NCBI RefSeq assembly: GCF_000372725.1
Contig: NW_005199194.1
Location: 481,277-545,276, forward strand
Direction of reading: 5' to 3'
Source of the DNA: Emiliania huxleyi CCMP1516
Lineage: Eukaryota; Haptophyta; Isochrysidales; Noelaerhabdaceae
Length of the DNA: 64,000 bases
Both the position numbers and the translations under genes were made by a program. The notes beneath the pieces are model-generated. The model had not been told where the DNA came from. It saw nothing but the letters and a program-made list of their open reading frames with translations, and did not search any database. This document shows, piece by piece, positions 1 through 11,659 of this stretch; positions within the stretch are counted from its first letter, which is position 1; the number at the start of each line of letters is the position of its first letter.

Positions 1-200
1 GCGAGGCGGTCTACCGTCCGGCGGCGGCGGTCTACCGTTCGGCGGCTGAAAAGGGGTAGACCAGTCTACCGCGGTCTACCAAGTCTACCGGTAGACTGCA
101 GCCGTAGGTTCATCACGGTCTACCGGTAGACTCGTGGTAGACTCGTCTACCAAACGGTCTACCGTCTACCCGGTCTACCGGTAGACGGTAGACGGGCCAC
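1..200. repeat. TCTACCG/CGGTAGA short direct and inverted repeats
   Basis: The segment is built from many copies of GGTCTACC and its reverse complement GGTAGACC, in both orientations, so it can form small hairpins. No coding signal is evident. It lies downstream of the WDR3-like gene's stop codon at 330. Function is unknown; it looks like a simple satellite. Confidence 0.7.
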
Positions 201-329
201 CCCTCAGGCAGGATCCAGGAAGGTGCGCGCGCCGTCTGCGCGTCTCCCATCTGGAAACCGCCGACTTTTTCGGCGACTTTGGAAAGGAACACGAGCATAT
301 CTCTCAACACGACACGTCCGCGCTCATTC

Positions 330-3300
330 TCACTCGGCCGCGCTGCCCTTTTGCTTTGGCCGGCGCTTGCCGCCCGTCTTCTTCTCCCGCGCCGCCGTCT
401 TGCGCCGGAGCTCGCTCACCGTCGGCGGCGCGGCGGCGGCGCGTGCGCTCAGCGCCTCCCCGAAGAGGCCGCCGCCCTCCGAGCCGCGCTCAATGGCGGA
501 GCGGAGGAAGCCGAGGGCGGCGACGTTGTAGCCCAGCCGCGCGCGCTCGGCCGAGACGCGGGCGGACAGCGCGGCGTGGATCGGGCCGAGCAGGTCGAGC
601 AGCGCGCGCGAGGCGACGAGCGGCTTGTGGTGCACGCGCAGCAGGTAGAGGATGGTGCGTGCCTGCCGGGGGCGGGGAGGGCGGGCAGCCGGGTGGGGAG
701 GGTCAAGGGAGGTCCGGGCGGGGGGCGGGGGGGGGGAGGGGGGGGCGGCGGGGGGGATGACGGCGGGCGGCGGGGAGGGAGGGGCGAGGAGGAGGGTCGC
801 GCGCCATGAGCTCGACGGGCGGCGCCTCTGCGAGGAGGGGCAGGAGGCGCACGAGCAGCCGGCGGACCGCGTCGAACGGGAGGAGGAGCAGCGCCTGCTC
901 GAGCTCGGCGGGCCGGACCGAACCGAGCGCGCGGAGCAGGTACGCGCCTACGTCTTGTAATCCCGTGTAATCTCGTGTAATCTCGTGTATTCTCAGGTAG
1001 GCGCCTTCGTCGTGAAAGCGCCGACGGCAGGGCGTCAGTACAGAGTCAGCGACTGGAGCGTGAGGCAGTGTAATCTCGTGTAATCTCGTGAGGCAGTGGA
1101 GCACAGCGTGTGTGCGTGATCGGCCTAGCTCGGACACCACTCGACCGCACGCACCGATGTGTATGTGCTAGCTGGGGCACGGGACACGCTTTCGGCTCTC
1201 TCGGGGAGGCGCCGGGAGTGAGGCCGAGCAGCAGCAAGTTGGGCACGAGGGTGGGACGCGGCCGGTCGTCGTCGGGCGGGGCGGCGGCGTGGCGCGCGAG
1301 GGCCGCCTCATACTCCGCCGCTCGCTCCTCCTCGCCGTCAAGTACCGAGAGCGCCTATTGCGGTCCAAGGCCGCCCGCCTGCTCAGGCCGGGCCCCGCCC
1401 GCCACCCACCGTTCCACCGAGCAGTGCGGGAGCGCCTCTAGCACCCGCTCCGCCCCCCGCACCGACTCGGCCGTCCTCCTCCCCGCCGCGCCCGCGCCGC
1501 CCTCGCTCCGCCCGTCGACGCCGAGCGTCGCCGCCTCCTCCTCCTCCGCCTCGGCGGCCTGCTGCGTCTTCTCGAGCGATGCGTCGAGCGCCGCCTCGAC
1601 CTCCGCCTCCCGCTCCTCCTCGAGGAAGACCTGCGCTCGAGGAGCCGGCCGTGAGAGTAGGCGAGATTGTGATCGCGGGAGCCCTCTCTGAGAGGGCGCG
1701 CCCCGCCCGCAGCCACGCCGCGACTCTCGCCGCCCTCCGCCAAAGGCCTGCCCCCCGCCGCGAATCACCGCCACGCCAGGCTAAACCTAGCGCCCTCGCA
1801 CCGGCCTCGCACCGGCCTCACGCCCTCCCCCCCTTTTCCCCCCTTTTGCCCCCCCCCCCCCCCCCTCCTCCTCGCCTGCTCGTCGGAGCGGCTCCACAGC
1901 CGGAGCGAGCGGTCGCGCGAGGCGGAGGCCAGCAGGCCGCCGTCCCGCGAGACTGCGAGCGACCACACCTCGGCGTGGTGGCCGCGCAGCGCGTGGATGA
2001 GCTGGTACGTGTCGGCGTCCCACAGCTTGATGAGGCGGTCCTGCACGGTGGGGAGACGCGCCGAGGGCGCGTCAGAGACGGGTGCGGCGCGACCCCTTTG
2101 CGCGTGGCCGTGCGCCAGGCGCGGCCTTGGGGGCGCGGGTTTCGGGGCGCGCTGCACGGCAGGGCGAGGCGCGGCGGCGCGCCTTGCCCGCCGTGAAGAG
2201 GTAGTGCGTGCGAGGCACCCACGCGAGGGCCGTGACCGGCTCGGTGTGGGCGCGGAGCGAGCGGTGCATGTCTCCAAAGTCGAGGCCCCACAGCTTGACA
2301 CTCTTGTCCGCCGACCCGGACGCGCAGATCGTGCCGTCCGACGAAACGCCGACGCAGAGGACGGGCAGCTTGTGCCCGTAGAGAGTGAGGTGCACCTTGA
2401 GCGAGTCCCGGTGGATCACGCGCACCGACGCGTCGAGCAAGCCGACGAGCATCTTACCGCCTACTCAACTCGCCGCGCGGTCACCCCCTCCACGACCCTC
2501 GAACAGCCTCGCGGCAGCCGGCGGCGGCGGCGCGCCGTCTGGCGAGAAGCGAGCGCACATCGCGTCATCGCCGAGGTCGGCGCTGAGCTCGGGCGCGAGG
2601 CTGGCGCCGCCGCCGCCGCCCTCCCCGACCACGCTCCACGTGGCGACAGTCTTGTCCGCGGACGCAGAGAGCAGCGCTGCCCCGCCCGGCTCGACCGCGA
2701 GCGACCAGACAGCGCCGCTGTGCGCCGAGGCATTCTCGTGCACGAGCTCGCCCGTCGCCAGCTCGTACAGCTGCAGGCCACCTAGCCCGCCCACGCCCGC
2801 CCAAGGGTGTGGCCGAGATGCGCGTGCCGTCGGGCCGTCCCGTCGCCCGGCGCGCATGGCAGGGGCGAAGCAAAGGCTCGGGTCGGGGGGGGGGGGGGCG
2901 TGGCGGGTCGAAGCCAAAGGCCCAAAGGGGGGAAGGGGGGGGGGGGGGGAGGGGAGGAGGGGGGGCAAAACGGGGAGAGACCCACCCGACTTTGTCCCGA
3001 CTGCAACCAGTTTGTTGCCCGCGACAAATGCAACGGAAAGGCCGTAGCCACACGCGAGGGAGCGGACGCACTGGCGCGAGCCGAGCGACCAGACGCGCGC
3101 CTACACGTGCAAGGCGCCGGCTCGCGCCGAGTCTTGGCCGAAGGCGCGAGGGGTGCCCAGGGGTGCAGGGCTGGGGTCCAGGGGTGCAGGGCTGGGGCCG
3201 AGGAGGCCGAGGGCAGCGGAGGTGCGAGAGGAGAGTGGGGTTGGGGAGGGGAGGGGGAGGGGGCAAGGAAAGGGGGGGGGGGCAGGGAGAGGAGAGGGCA

Positions 3301-4884
3301 AGGGGGGGACGCGGTGCTTGTAGCGGCAGAGTGCACGCACCTCCCCATCCGAGGCCGAGGCGAGCAGGCCGCCATCTCCGGACAGCGCCACAGCGCGCGG
3401 CTCGTGCTTGTGGCCCGCGGGCGGCGCGCAGGCGCCAGGGACGGGTACCGCCGTCCGCGCGCCCGTGTCCACTTCCCACACGGCTGCAGAGTTGTCGCGC
3501 TGCGCGACGAGCACGCGCACGGCCGGCGGCGGCGCGCTGCCCCGCTTGCGGCTCGCCTTGGCGGCGGAGGGTGCGGCGGCCGGCTTGCGCGGCGGCAGGA
3601 AGGCGAAGGAGTGCAGCTTGTGCGACCCGCGCAGGCCGCAGAGCGGCTCGAGTGCAGCCAGAGCCGCCTCGTCGCCCGCCTCCTCCGCCCCGCCCGCCTC
3701 GCCCTCCTCCTCCTCGCCCTCCTCCTCAGCGGCGGCCCCGCCGGCGAGCCTCTTCTTCTTCTTCTTGGTGCGCTCCACCCGCCGCTTGCCCGCCCTCTTC
3801 AGCCGCTCCCCACCGTCCCGCGCCCGCCACAGCCCCATCGTCCGGTCGCCGTACAGCACGCCGACGATGCCCCCGTCCGCCGAGCAGCTGATCTGAGCCA
3901 CCTTTGCGCTGCTCGTCGTCGCGATCGACCCGCGAAGCGTCGCGTGCGCCGCCATCCAGAGAGGATCGACGCCGACCGGCGTCGCCTCCTCGGTCGCGCC
4001 GTCAGCGGCGCCGCTCTCGCCGCCAGCACTGCCAGCCACCTCTGCCTTTGCGATGGTCCTGCGCGCCGAGGCGCATGTGGCGGCTGAAGCGAGCACCTCT
4101 CCCCCTCCCGTCTGTCCCGTGTCGACCCCGCTCGCTCCGCGCGCGCTCTCCGCGCGCTCTCGGTGTGCTCGCTCTCCTCCCCTCCCCTCCTCCCTCTCCT
4201 CTCGGCAAGCGCGCACCAGAGCAGCAGCTCGCCGCCAGCTCCGCCAGTGAGAAGCCTGCCCGCGCTCTCGTCCATGTCGACGCTCCAGAGCTCGCCCGCC
4301 GGAGAGGCGCAGGTCTGGACGCAGTGCTGCGTGTGCAGGTCCCACAGCCGCAGCGTCCCGTCCTTGGACACCGACGCGAGCGCGCCCAGCGAAGCGATCA
4401 TCGCCACGCCCGTCACGGGCCCTCGGTGGCCGCGCAGCTTGCAGACGCCAGCCTCGGCGACGACATCCCAGAGGACGACGAGGGTGTCGGCGCCGCCCGA
4501 GGCGAGCTGCGAGCCGTCGGGCGCGAAGGCGAGGCAGAGCACCGCCGAGCGGTGCCCGGAGAGGGCGACCCGCTCCTCCTCGAGCAGAGGCTCACGTCCG
4601 GCAACAGGCCACAGCCGGACAGTGCCGTCTGAGTAGCCGACTGCGACGGCCTCGCCGTCGGGAGACAGCTGCAGCGCCGTCGTCTCGGAAGCGGTGGCCG
4701 CCACGGTGGGTCGCGGTCGCATGCGCCGCTCGGTGCCGCCGCCGCGGAGAGGCCACACGCCGACCGACTCGAGCATCGGCGTCAGGATGGAGCGGCCGTC
4801 GGCGCTGGCGGCGATGCGGGCGCCGCCAGACACAGCCACGGCCCACGCGGCCTCCTCGGTGTACCGAAAGTAGGAGCGGACCAT
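330..4884 (-). CDS. WDR3: WDR3/UTP12-like WD40 protein of the small-subunit processome
   Basis: WDR3 (yeast Utp12/Dip2) is a nucleolar U3 snoRNP subunit needed for 18S rRNA processing (family knowledge). I join ten exons: 4884-4217, 4058-3341, 3100-2986, 2781-2536, 2460-2183, 2040-1876, 1630-1436, 1354-1213, 947-805 and 662-330, giving an uninterrupted 1000-aa frame (human about 943). Diagnostic stretches appear in family order: KLRGHRGPVTGVAM and WDLHTQHCVQT in the N-terminal propeller, LYGHKLPVLCVGVSSDG with SADKSVKLWGLDFGDMHRSL, LIKLWDADTYQLIHALRGHH, an acidic LEEEREAEVEAAL helix, then the C-terminal Utp12 domain (GAYLLRALGSVRP, QALLLLPFDAV). The tail is Lys/Arg-rich, as expected for a nucleolar protein. 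A Lys/Glu-rich insert lies near 3700-3800. Five or six of the nine introns have GC donors. The ATG at 4884 is favoured because MVRSYFRY matches the family start. Confidence 0.93.
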
Positions 4885-4978
4885 GGTGGCTGAGGACGGC
4901 GGTGGCTGGCAAGCGGCGACAGGCTGGGCTCGTCGTCGCTTGAAGGAGAAAAACCTCGCTTCAGGAGAAAAACTCCAG

Positions 4979-4990
4979 AAAGAATTTAAA
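4979..4990 (-). promoter_or_regulatory. AT-rich TTTAAATTCTTT element upstream of WDR3-like gene
   Basis: On the minus strand the sequence reads TTTAAATTCTTT about 95 bases before the ATG at 4884, an AT island in GC-rich surroundings. Similar elements precede several other genes in this window. A core-promoter role is inferred only. Confidence 0.4.
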
Positions 4991-5789
4991 CAAAACAACT
5001 CTGGAATTTTCTGACGAGAGAAAATGGATATTTTTCTTTCTTTAGCCGGAGGGACGAAAAAAAACTGTTCAAGTCTTAAAGGCAAAACACAACGCTCTGC
5101 GGTTGGTGCACCCCCCACACTGACACATTCCCCTCATCCCCTACCCTTGGCTGAGCACATCTACCTGCGAGCTAGCCTCTCCGCATTTTCTCTTCCAGTC
5201 ATCCGCCCGCGCCGCGCGCCATCTCTGGGCGTCTAGTGCAGCCACTGACAGAGCTATTCCGAAGGAGTGGTCGACGCCTCGCCTAGAGTTCGGATGGACT
5301 TGCGCACTGCTTAGCCCTGAGGGGGGAGTGTGTGTGAGGTGGTGTAATGTCGTCCCGTTTCAGGCGGCAGGTCAGGGGATTAGCCGGGAGGATTCGGCAG
5401 CTCAGCCGGGGGCTGAGCGTCTGCAGGCAGCCTTCCGCTCGCGCCGAAATTCACAGCCCTCCCGGGCCGACGGGGTGCTCCTTGGATCGGGCCCCGCTCC
5501 CCGCTTTTCCTGTACCTGGACTGTCCGGGTCAGGAGGGTGAGAGTATTGGGTGGGCGAGGGCAGTACATCTGGCGGGTGGGGATTGAGGGACAGCAAGAG
5601 GGCTGATTGTCGAGGCTGATTGGGGGGTCAATGGGCGCGGGCGGCGCTTCGTGGTCCTGGGCGAGCAGGGGCAGTGGTTAGGAGTCTTGGGCCTGGAGAT
5701 ATGAGGATTGTCGAGATGTCATGCGAGAGCGGTAGGTGGGCGAAGGTAGCGCGGCTGGAGAGTGGTGTCCGAGGGACAATGATGAGTTG

Positions 5790-6040
5790 TCAGTTGGGGC
5801 GCGAGACGCGCGGGACAGTGTCGAAGGCGGCCAGTGAGGTAGGGTTGGCTTTGAGCAGTGCAGCGAGTGTGTAGTCAAGCGTGGGAGCGGGGCGCGCGAG
5901 CACCGGATTTTTTTGCTGTGCGGCATTCGCAGTGGCGGCGGTGCCCACTGCCCGCGCCTCCTGGAAGTCCCTTTCCAGCTGCTCAAACGAGCTGCCGGCG
6001 AGGCTGTCCGCCTTGTCGGTCTGTCGGCGGGGGAAGGGTG
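5790..6040 (-). other. weak coding candidate, unknown
   Basis: A minus-strand open frame after a plausible acceptor near 6030 reads DSLAGSSFEQLERDFQEARA, then an Ala/Pro-rich stretch, and stops at 5790. The amphipathic helix composition looks coding, but I cannot place an ATG exon or a family. It may be the last exon of an unrecognised gene or a chance frame. The rest of 4885-9242 shows repeats but no gene I can support. Confidence 0.2.
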
Positions 6041-6411
6041 GGCGGGGGTGTGTGAGATGGGGACGGGCCGCTATGGCGGCCCGCGCGCGCGACGATGGCG
6101 CCCGCGGACCTCCGGCATCGCCCCCGGACGTAACGCCCATATACACGCGAAAAAGAGTTTTTTCCTTCGCCCACGCACGATTCACACGATAGAGAAATCA
6201 AACTTTGTGGGAGCTGATTCGCTTCAGTCCGGCAAGTTGTGCACCATGATGCTTCGCCAGAAAAGAATTCACCGTGCTAGAGAATTCACGGACGGAGAGG
6301 ACCGACTCGGGTTGGGGCACCCGATCGGCCGGCCGTGAGGCATCCACGACGAAAGCATGCGACGAGGTAGGCGATCGAAATCCATCCTGCTGACATGCCC
6401 GAGCCAGTCCA

Positions 6412-7214
6412 GGTAGGTAAGTAGGTAGAAAGGTGAAGAACAGCCAGGCTCGGACTGGACACCAACGCGGTATGGGTGGACGCCGGACAGACGGTGCCGT
6501 TTTTTCTTTTTCCGAAGCAGAGCCAACCTTGAAGCTTCGTCGGCCGAAGTCGATGTCGGCCTTCAAAAAGGCCTGCGCCAAACTCCGAGCCTTCCACGCT
6601 TCGCTGTTCAGCCCGTTGTTGCGGCGGCAGCAGCGCGTCCGGTGGAGGTCATCCACCGCCGCTGCCTCGCCGGTGGAGGCAGAGGCGTCAAACTCTTTGC
6701 CGAGGGAGGGGAGCATTGCGCCAGAGAATTCCCGCGTTGAGGCGTCGCGCTCGGGGATCGATAGAGGCAGTCTCGCCTAGGCTTCGGCGTTGAAGTGAGA
6801 GAGTGAGAGAGTCGTAGCTTGTGGGTCGATGGGATGGATATGCACACTGTTGTCTGGCACCATGTGCATGATCCGGGGCACGAAGCACGTTTGGCCCTAT
6901 TTACAAGGTACCCCGGCAGATGGCACACAACACACACACGCGCGCACGCACCGCCCGTCCCGCCGACGGCGACGCGCCGGCCGCACTAGCGAGAGAGCCG
7001 AGGCGCGGAGGGCCCCCGCAGTGAAACCACCCGAGGCGCGAGGGGGTGTACGCCAACTCAGGGTGTGTGGCAGCCAGCTGGCTGTGTGTCTTGTGAGCCT
7101 GTTTGTGTCTGTGTGTCGCTCGTGCGTGCCGTCATCATCTGTCCAGCGTCCACCCATACCGCGTTGGTGTCCAGTCCGAGCCTGGCTGTTCTTCACCTTT
7201 CTACCTACCTACCT
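6412..7214. mobile_element. inverted pair of dispersed repeat C (possible terminal inverted repeats)
   Basis: 6412-6492 reads TAGGTAGAAAGGTGAAGAAC followed by GGCTCGGACTGGACACC and TATGGGTGGACGC. The same sequence occurs in reverse complement at 7139-7214. The two copies bound about 650 bp, as in a small non-autonomous element. Further copies in direct orientation are at 21908-21973 and 54590-54735; the latter matches the 7214 copy over a longer stretch, into about 7050. The interior has no recognisable transposase. Confidence 0.5.
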
Positions 7215-8821
7215 AAGTGCAAGTGCATTCCCCAATAAAATACCGGGGGCCCGGACCTGTCGGACCTTAAGACAGCGTTGTCGATCCCTGGGCGAGGGTG
7301 ATGGCGTCCCCGTCGGGAAGGGCTGTCTGCAGTGGTTGGAGGTCTACCGTCACCCCGCCAGCGGCCCGGCGGGTGGTTCGGCTTAGACCTCCCCACTGTC
7401 TGTTGGTGTGCTAAACCGTAACCCGGGGACGGCTCTCCCATAGCAGCCCATAACATGTTATGGGTGTTATGGGTGTTATGGGCCGGCTTGTAAGGCACCT
7501 GGTACGTACCATAACAATAACTGTGTCCGGGGACAAGCACAGATCCAAGTCACATCATTCACCTCTCAAGCCCATCTCTAGAATTTGAGTTTATTGACTT
7601 TTGTGTGCGGCGCCACGCGCGGCTATTTCTTTGAAAATCTCCCCGGGCTCCCGGGGGCTCTCAAACGCCATCACGGAGAGGCCTCTGCGGGCTCTCGGGG
7701 CACAGGGAGACGGAGCAGCCCGCGTCGTCCTCGGCGCCGGCGCGCTGGAGGTGCAGCGGCCGCAAGGCATTGCGCGCAGACGCGCAGGCGTCGAAGAGAG
7801 CCAGATCTCAGCCGGCGCGTCTCTCCCGCGCGGCAGTCCGGGAAGGATCGATGGAGACTCGCAATCGGCGCGTGTTGCGCACGCTTGACAGCGGTGGCGC
7901 CTCGCGACAAAAGAATTCTGAAAAGCCCCCGAAAAGAATTCGTGCCGCGTTACCGTCCTTGTTTGCGTTGAGGAGCGAACCGAGCCGCCGGGTATCCCGC
8001 TGCCTCGCTGGGCCAGAAGATCGGCCCGCGAGGTGGGTGCTACAGCCGAAATTTCAACTTTGGGACAGCTGTACCCATGTGTCCTCGCTCACACCCTCGC
8101 TTCCCGCGTTTCTCTACAGCACCCTCTCGTCTCCTCTAGGGTACCGAGGCTCCACCCCCCCCCTTGGCGCGTCGTGTTTTTCGTGCGAAACCAGCGCGAT
8201 CTCGGCGGGGCGTCAGCGCCTCTCGGAGGGGCATCATGCGCTCCCGGGGCCGCCCGACGGCGCGGGCCTCTTGCCGATGGACCCGGCCGAGGTGCCCAAC
8301 CAGTTGGAGTCGCGCCGACGCGCTGCGGCGACCACCAGCCAGCTTTTCAGCGAGGCCGAGCACGGTGCGTCGAGAAAGCTGACACTCTCCGGTCCATCCG
8401 GAATTTTGTCGTTTTAGTTAGCACTGCTGCTGCAGACAGGGCCCGCGTGACCCCATGCCCTTCCCAGATCTCGTGTCCTGAGGCTTGGCGCCACCCCGGT
8501 GGCCGCCCACAGGTGGCTGACGAAGCGCCACTCATCGCTGCTTTCGCGCGCCTGCTCCACAGAGGGCTCCTGCGGCTCTCCCTCGTCGCGTGACCGCCGC
8601 CGACAGCATCTGCTCGGTCGTGCCCGCCAGCGCGGAGCTGCGCCACGTCGAATTGTTCGGCGGCTCGACCGCCGGCGCGCCCATCCTCGCCTCCTGCGCG
8701 CCTCACACTCAGTTTTCACCTTGCGCGCGGCCGACAAAGTGAGCTCACGACCTGGGGATTCGCGCGCTGTCCCAGAGCGCAGTTGCGCAAATACCTGCGT
8801 GGCCGTCGCCTGATGTGCCAT

Positions 8822-9085
8822 TTGTAGTGCCAGTCCGAGCCAGAAAGAAAGAAAGAAAACAGACAACCCAGGGAGGGATGGGCCAGTTCTGCTGTAAGCA
8901 TGGTATAATTCTTTTGTTTGTGGTGTACCTGTGTTAGTGCCAGTGCGCGCCAGTCCTGTGCCCAGTGTTGTGTGAGAGAGTTTTTTTTGCAAAATTCTTT
9001 TGTTTCGCACCAGTCCCGTGCCCAGTCCTGTGCCCAAAGAAAGAAAGAAAGAAAACACACAACCCAAGGGAGGGATGGGAGGAAC
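8822..9085. repeat. duplicated GAAAGAAAGAAAAC / GGGAGGGATGGG repeat (family D)
   Basis: Two related blocks lie about 200 bp apart (8827-8880 and 9030-9085). Each combines a CCAGTCC-type lead, (GAAA)n, AACCCA and GGGAGGGATGGG, with AATTCTTTTG motifs between them. Reverse-complement relatives occur near 47790-47945 and 54890-54955. This is a dispersed repeat of unknown origin; its AATTCTTTTG parts resemble the candidate promoter element. Confidence 0.5.
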
Positions 9086-9242
9086 GGCACGCCGCCACCA
9101 CACAGGGATTTTAAGGAGAGGAGTGTGGTGCGCTAGCCGTCGCCCACCCTGGGGAGTCTGCCTCTTCGTATCTCTTCCCAGTGTTGTGCGAGGCGCGTTG
9201 AAATTTCTTATGTTTCGGCGACTCTGACTGAGGAAAAAGTCC

Positions 9243-10721
9243 ATGTACTGGTGTCCGACTTCAGAGTCGGAGCGAGAGCGCGGCGCAAAACCCGGCAGGC
9301 ATCTACTTCCCCTCACCTGGGACCCGCCCTCCGAGGCGGAGCGGAAGCGCGGGTACTCACGCCTTGGCGTGCCACTGACCGACCTCGACGACGCGCCAAA
9401 GGAGCGGTTTGGGGAGTGGAAGCGGAAGCAGCAGGCGCAGCAGCACGCTGCGCTGCACGGCGGCCGCGTCCCCTTCTTTGGGCGCAGCAACCGCGCCGTC
9501 CAGATCCTGGCGGTCGTCTTCCTCGTCTCTCTCTCGACGATCGGCTGGTTTGGGACGCTGTGGGGCCTCGCCGACGGAACGATCGGCTCGAACGCGGGCG
9601 CGACGGAAGGGAGGCCCGGGCGCACGGCCGTGCGAAGACGCGCCCTGAGCCCCGACAGCAAGGCTGCCGGGGCTGGAGGGGGCGGGCGGGCAGGCGGGGT
9701 AGGCGGGCGCAAAAGGGGGGGGGGTGGGGGGGGGCTAAAAGCCTTTCCTCCTCCTCCTCCTTTCCTCCTCCTCCTCCTCCTCCTCCTCCTCCTTTCCTCC
9801 TTTCCTCCTCCTCCTCTTTCCCTCCTCCCCCCCCCCCCCCCCCCTCCCCCTCGCCCCTCTCATGACCTGTCGCCCCTCCCGCCGCCCCCTGCCGCACAAG
9901 TCTCTGCCGGTGCCGAGGACGAGGAGCTCCTTTCTGCCGGCGCGGGGAAGCGATTCGTGCGCCCCCCCCCCCCCCCTTCCCAACCCTCACCGGCAGACCT
10001 TGCCCTCATTTCCAGAGGGAGATCGCCGTCTATGAACCATGTGACAATGCACAGGTCCACCTCACCCTCGCCGGCACGGACCGGCGGACGCGGCTGCTGC
10101 TCCCCTCCGACGCAGACGAGGCGAGAGATGCGCCGAGATGCGCCGAGATGCGCTGCTGGAGTCACACATACTCTCGCTTGATCACTCCAGATCAAACGAC
10201 CGGGTAGTCCCCCCCCCACCCCCTCCCTCCCGTTGTAGCAGTAGTCAGCAGCGCCTCACTTCAAGATCTGTCATTCTGACGGCCTCGTGTGGAAGGCCGA
10301 GACTGCGAGACACTCCTCCATAGAGCTCCTCTCTCGACCCTGCTGACACCTGCACTAGGTCCCCTCGTGGGAGAGGTTCGTGCGAGCCGTCGGAGGCAGG
10401 CTCGGGGTCGACCCAGGCGACATCTCGAGGCGCCGAGAGAGCGCCGAGAGAGCGCCGAGAGAGCGCCGAGAGAGCGCCGAGAGAGCGCCGAGAGAGCGCC
10501 GAGAGAGCGCCGAGAGAGCGCCGAGATGTGCACAGGAGGAGGTATGGTGTTAGGTGTTAGTAGTAGAGCAAACTGCAGCGGCTCTTCACTGTAGGGTCGA
10601 GACGCTCCTGGGCGAGGAGGTCGTGTCGACGGATGACCTGATCGACAACGACAACCTGCACGTCTTCACGGAGAGGCGCGCCGCGGCGGACAGGCGCCCC
10701 GCCCCCCCGCGGCGTCGTTAG
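9243..10721 (+). CDS. single-pass membrane protein with ubiquitin-like C-terminal domain
   Basis: I do not recognise the family. Exons 9243-9597, 9901-9956, 10016-10131, 10376-10429 and 10595-10721 join in phase to give about 235 aa. A charged N-terminal region (about 85 aa) precedes one hydrophobic helix, VQILAVVFLVSLSTIGWF, near residues 85-110. The tail reads EIAVYEPCDNAQVHLTLAG, a Leu-rich strand, FVRAVGGRLGVDPGDIS and DDLIDNDNLHVF. That strand-helix-strand order with a final 'D-N-L-H-V' strand recalls ubiquitin-like, doublecortin or KHA folds (inference, weak). Introns carry CCT and poly-C tracts and a 9-bp GCGCCGAGA array (10430-10594). Exon 1's donor is the least certain boundary. An AT-rich GAAATTTCTTATG lies about 35 bp before the ATG. 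Confidence 0.55.
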
Positions 10722-10739
10722 TGGCAGAGGGAGCTCAGA

Positions 10740-10743
<4 letters not shown>

Positions 10744-10823
<80 letters not shown>
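10744..10823. repeat. (GA)n microsatellite
   Basis: An uninterrupted run of about 80 bp of GA dinucleotides just after the stop at 10721. It is followed by C/T-rich sequence to about 11110. Confidence 0.95.
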
Positions 10824-10824
<1 letters not shown>

Positions 10825-11129
10825 CCTTAGCCTCGTATGTCCATGTGCCCGCACCCTCCTTTACCCCCTCTTCCCCTTTCCCCCTCCCTCGGCTCTACTC
10901 CTCCCTCCCACCCCCCACCCCCCACCTCCCTCGACCCCTCCTCGCCCCTCCTTGTGTCCTCCGCTCCTGGCACCCCTCTACACACCTCTCCTTCGCTTCT
11001 TCTCCTTTCCTCGCCGCCGCCTCTCCTCCCTCCGCCTGCTGCCTCCCGATTCAGTTTCCTTTTATGCCCCCTGAGAGCGGCATTTTTCCCAGTCGCCCCC
11101 CCCCCCCCCCCCGGCGCCTGCGGTAGCAG

Positions 11130-11490
11130 CACCGGCGGTGCTAGCGGCGGTGAGGAGAGGCAGCACGGCACCGCCGCCCCGCGCCGCCCCGCCGGAGAGG
11201 CCCCGGCCGAGGCTGCGCCGCTCTCGGGCGGGGCAAGGCGCGGCGACGCCGAGCTGCCCGCGATGTACGCGGGCGACGAGGCGGTGGCGGCGGACCCGGA
11301 CGGCGCCGTCTTCCCGCGCAAGGCAGGCCGCGGCGGCGGCGGCGGCCGCCCCGAGGAAAAGAGGCTGCAGCGCGTGCGTGAGGACGAGATGATGCCGCCG
11401 CGCCGCCGCGCCGCACAGGGGACGGACCGCCGCGCCACAGCCGCTGTGGAGCGGCTGCGCGCTTTCGGGGGCGACGGCCAGGCTCGCTGA
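11130..11490 (+). other. Arg/Ala/Gly-rich open frame, possible exon
   Basis: An open frame ends at 11490 and includes GDAELPAMYAGDEAVAADPD and EEKRLQRVREDEMMPPRR. A pyrimidine-rich stretch and a TAG precede it, so it could be a terminal exon of the 9243 gene (splicing out the GA/CT tract from GTTAGTGG at 10719) or of another gene. Composition alone does not settle it. Confidence 0.25.
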
Positions 11491-11659
11491 GAGAGGCCCG
11501 CGCCGGAACGCGGAATAGAAAGTTGGTAATACTATACTAATAGAGAGGACGCGCTGGGCGGGAGACCGCGGCGGAGAGCGGCTCGTCCGACCGGCTGGGG
11601 GAGAGGGAAGGGGGGGAATGATGGGCGGAGAGCGGCTCGTCCGACCGTGCCCCCCCCCC

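Noticed and set aside
2140-3140. Proline/arginine-rich frames on the plus strand opposite the WDR3-like gene
   Set aside because: They are antisense shadows of GC-rich WD40 coding sequence and poly-G introns, with no conserved motifs.
4059-4216. An exon-start duplication (GGTGCxCGCTT) at the first WDR3-like intron
   Set aside because: Splicing at that duplicate acceptor breaks the reading phase. The acceptor at 4059 restores it, so this intron is not counted as evidence for the duplication model.
10438-10524. ArgGluSerAlaGlu repeat peptide from the GCGCCGAGA array
   Set aside because: The array is in an intron whose removal joins GDIS to RVETLLGEE in phase.
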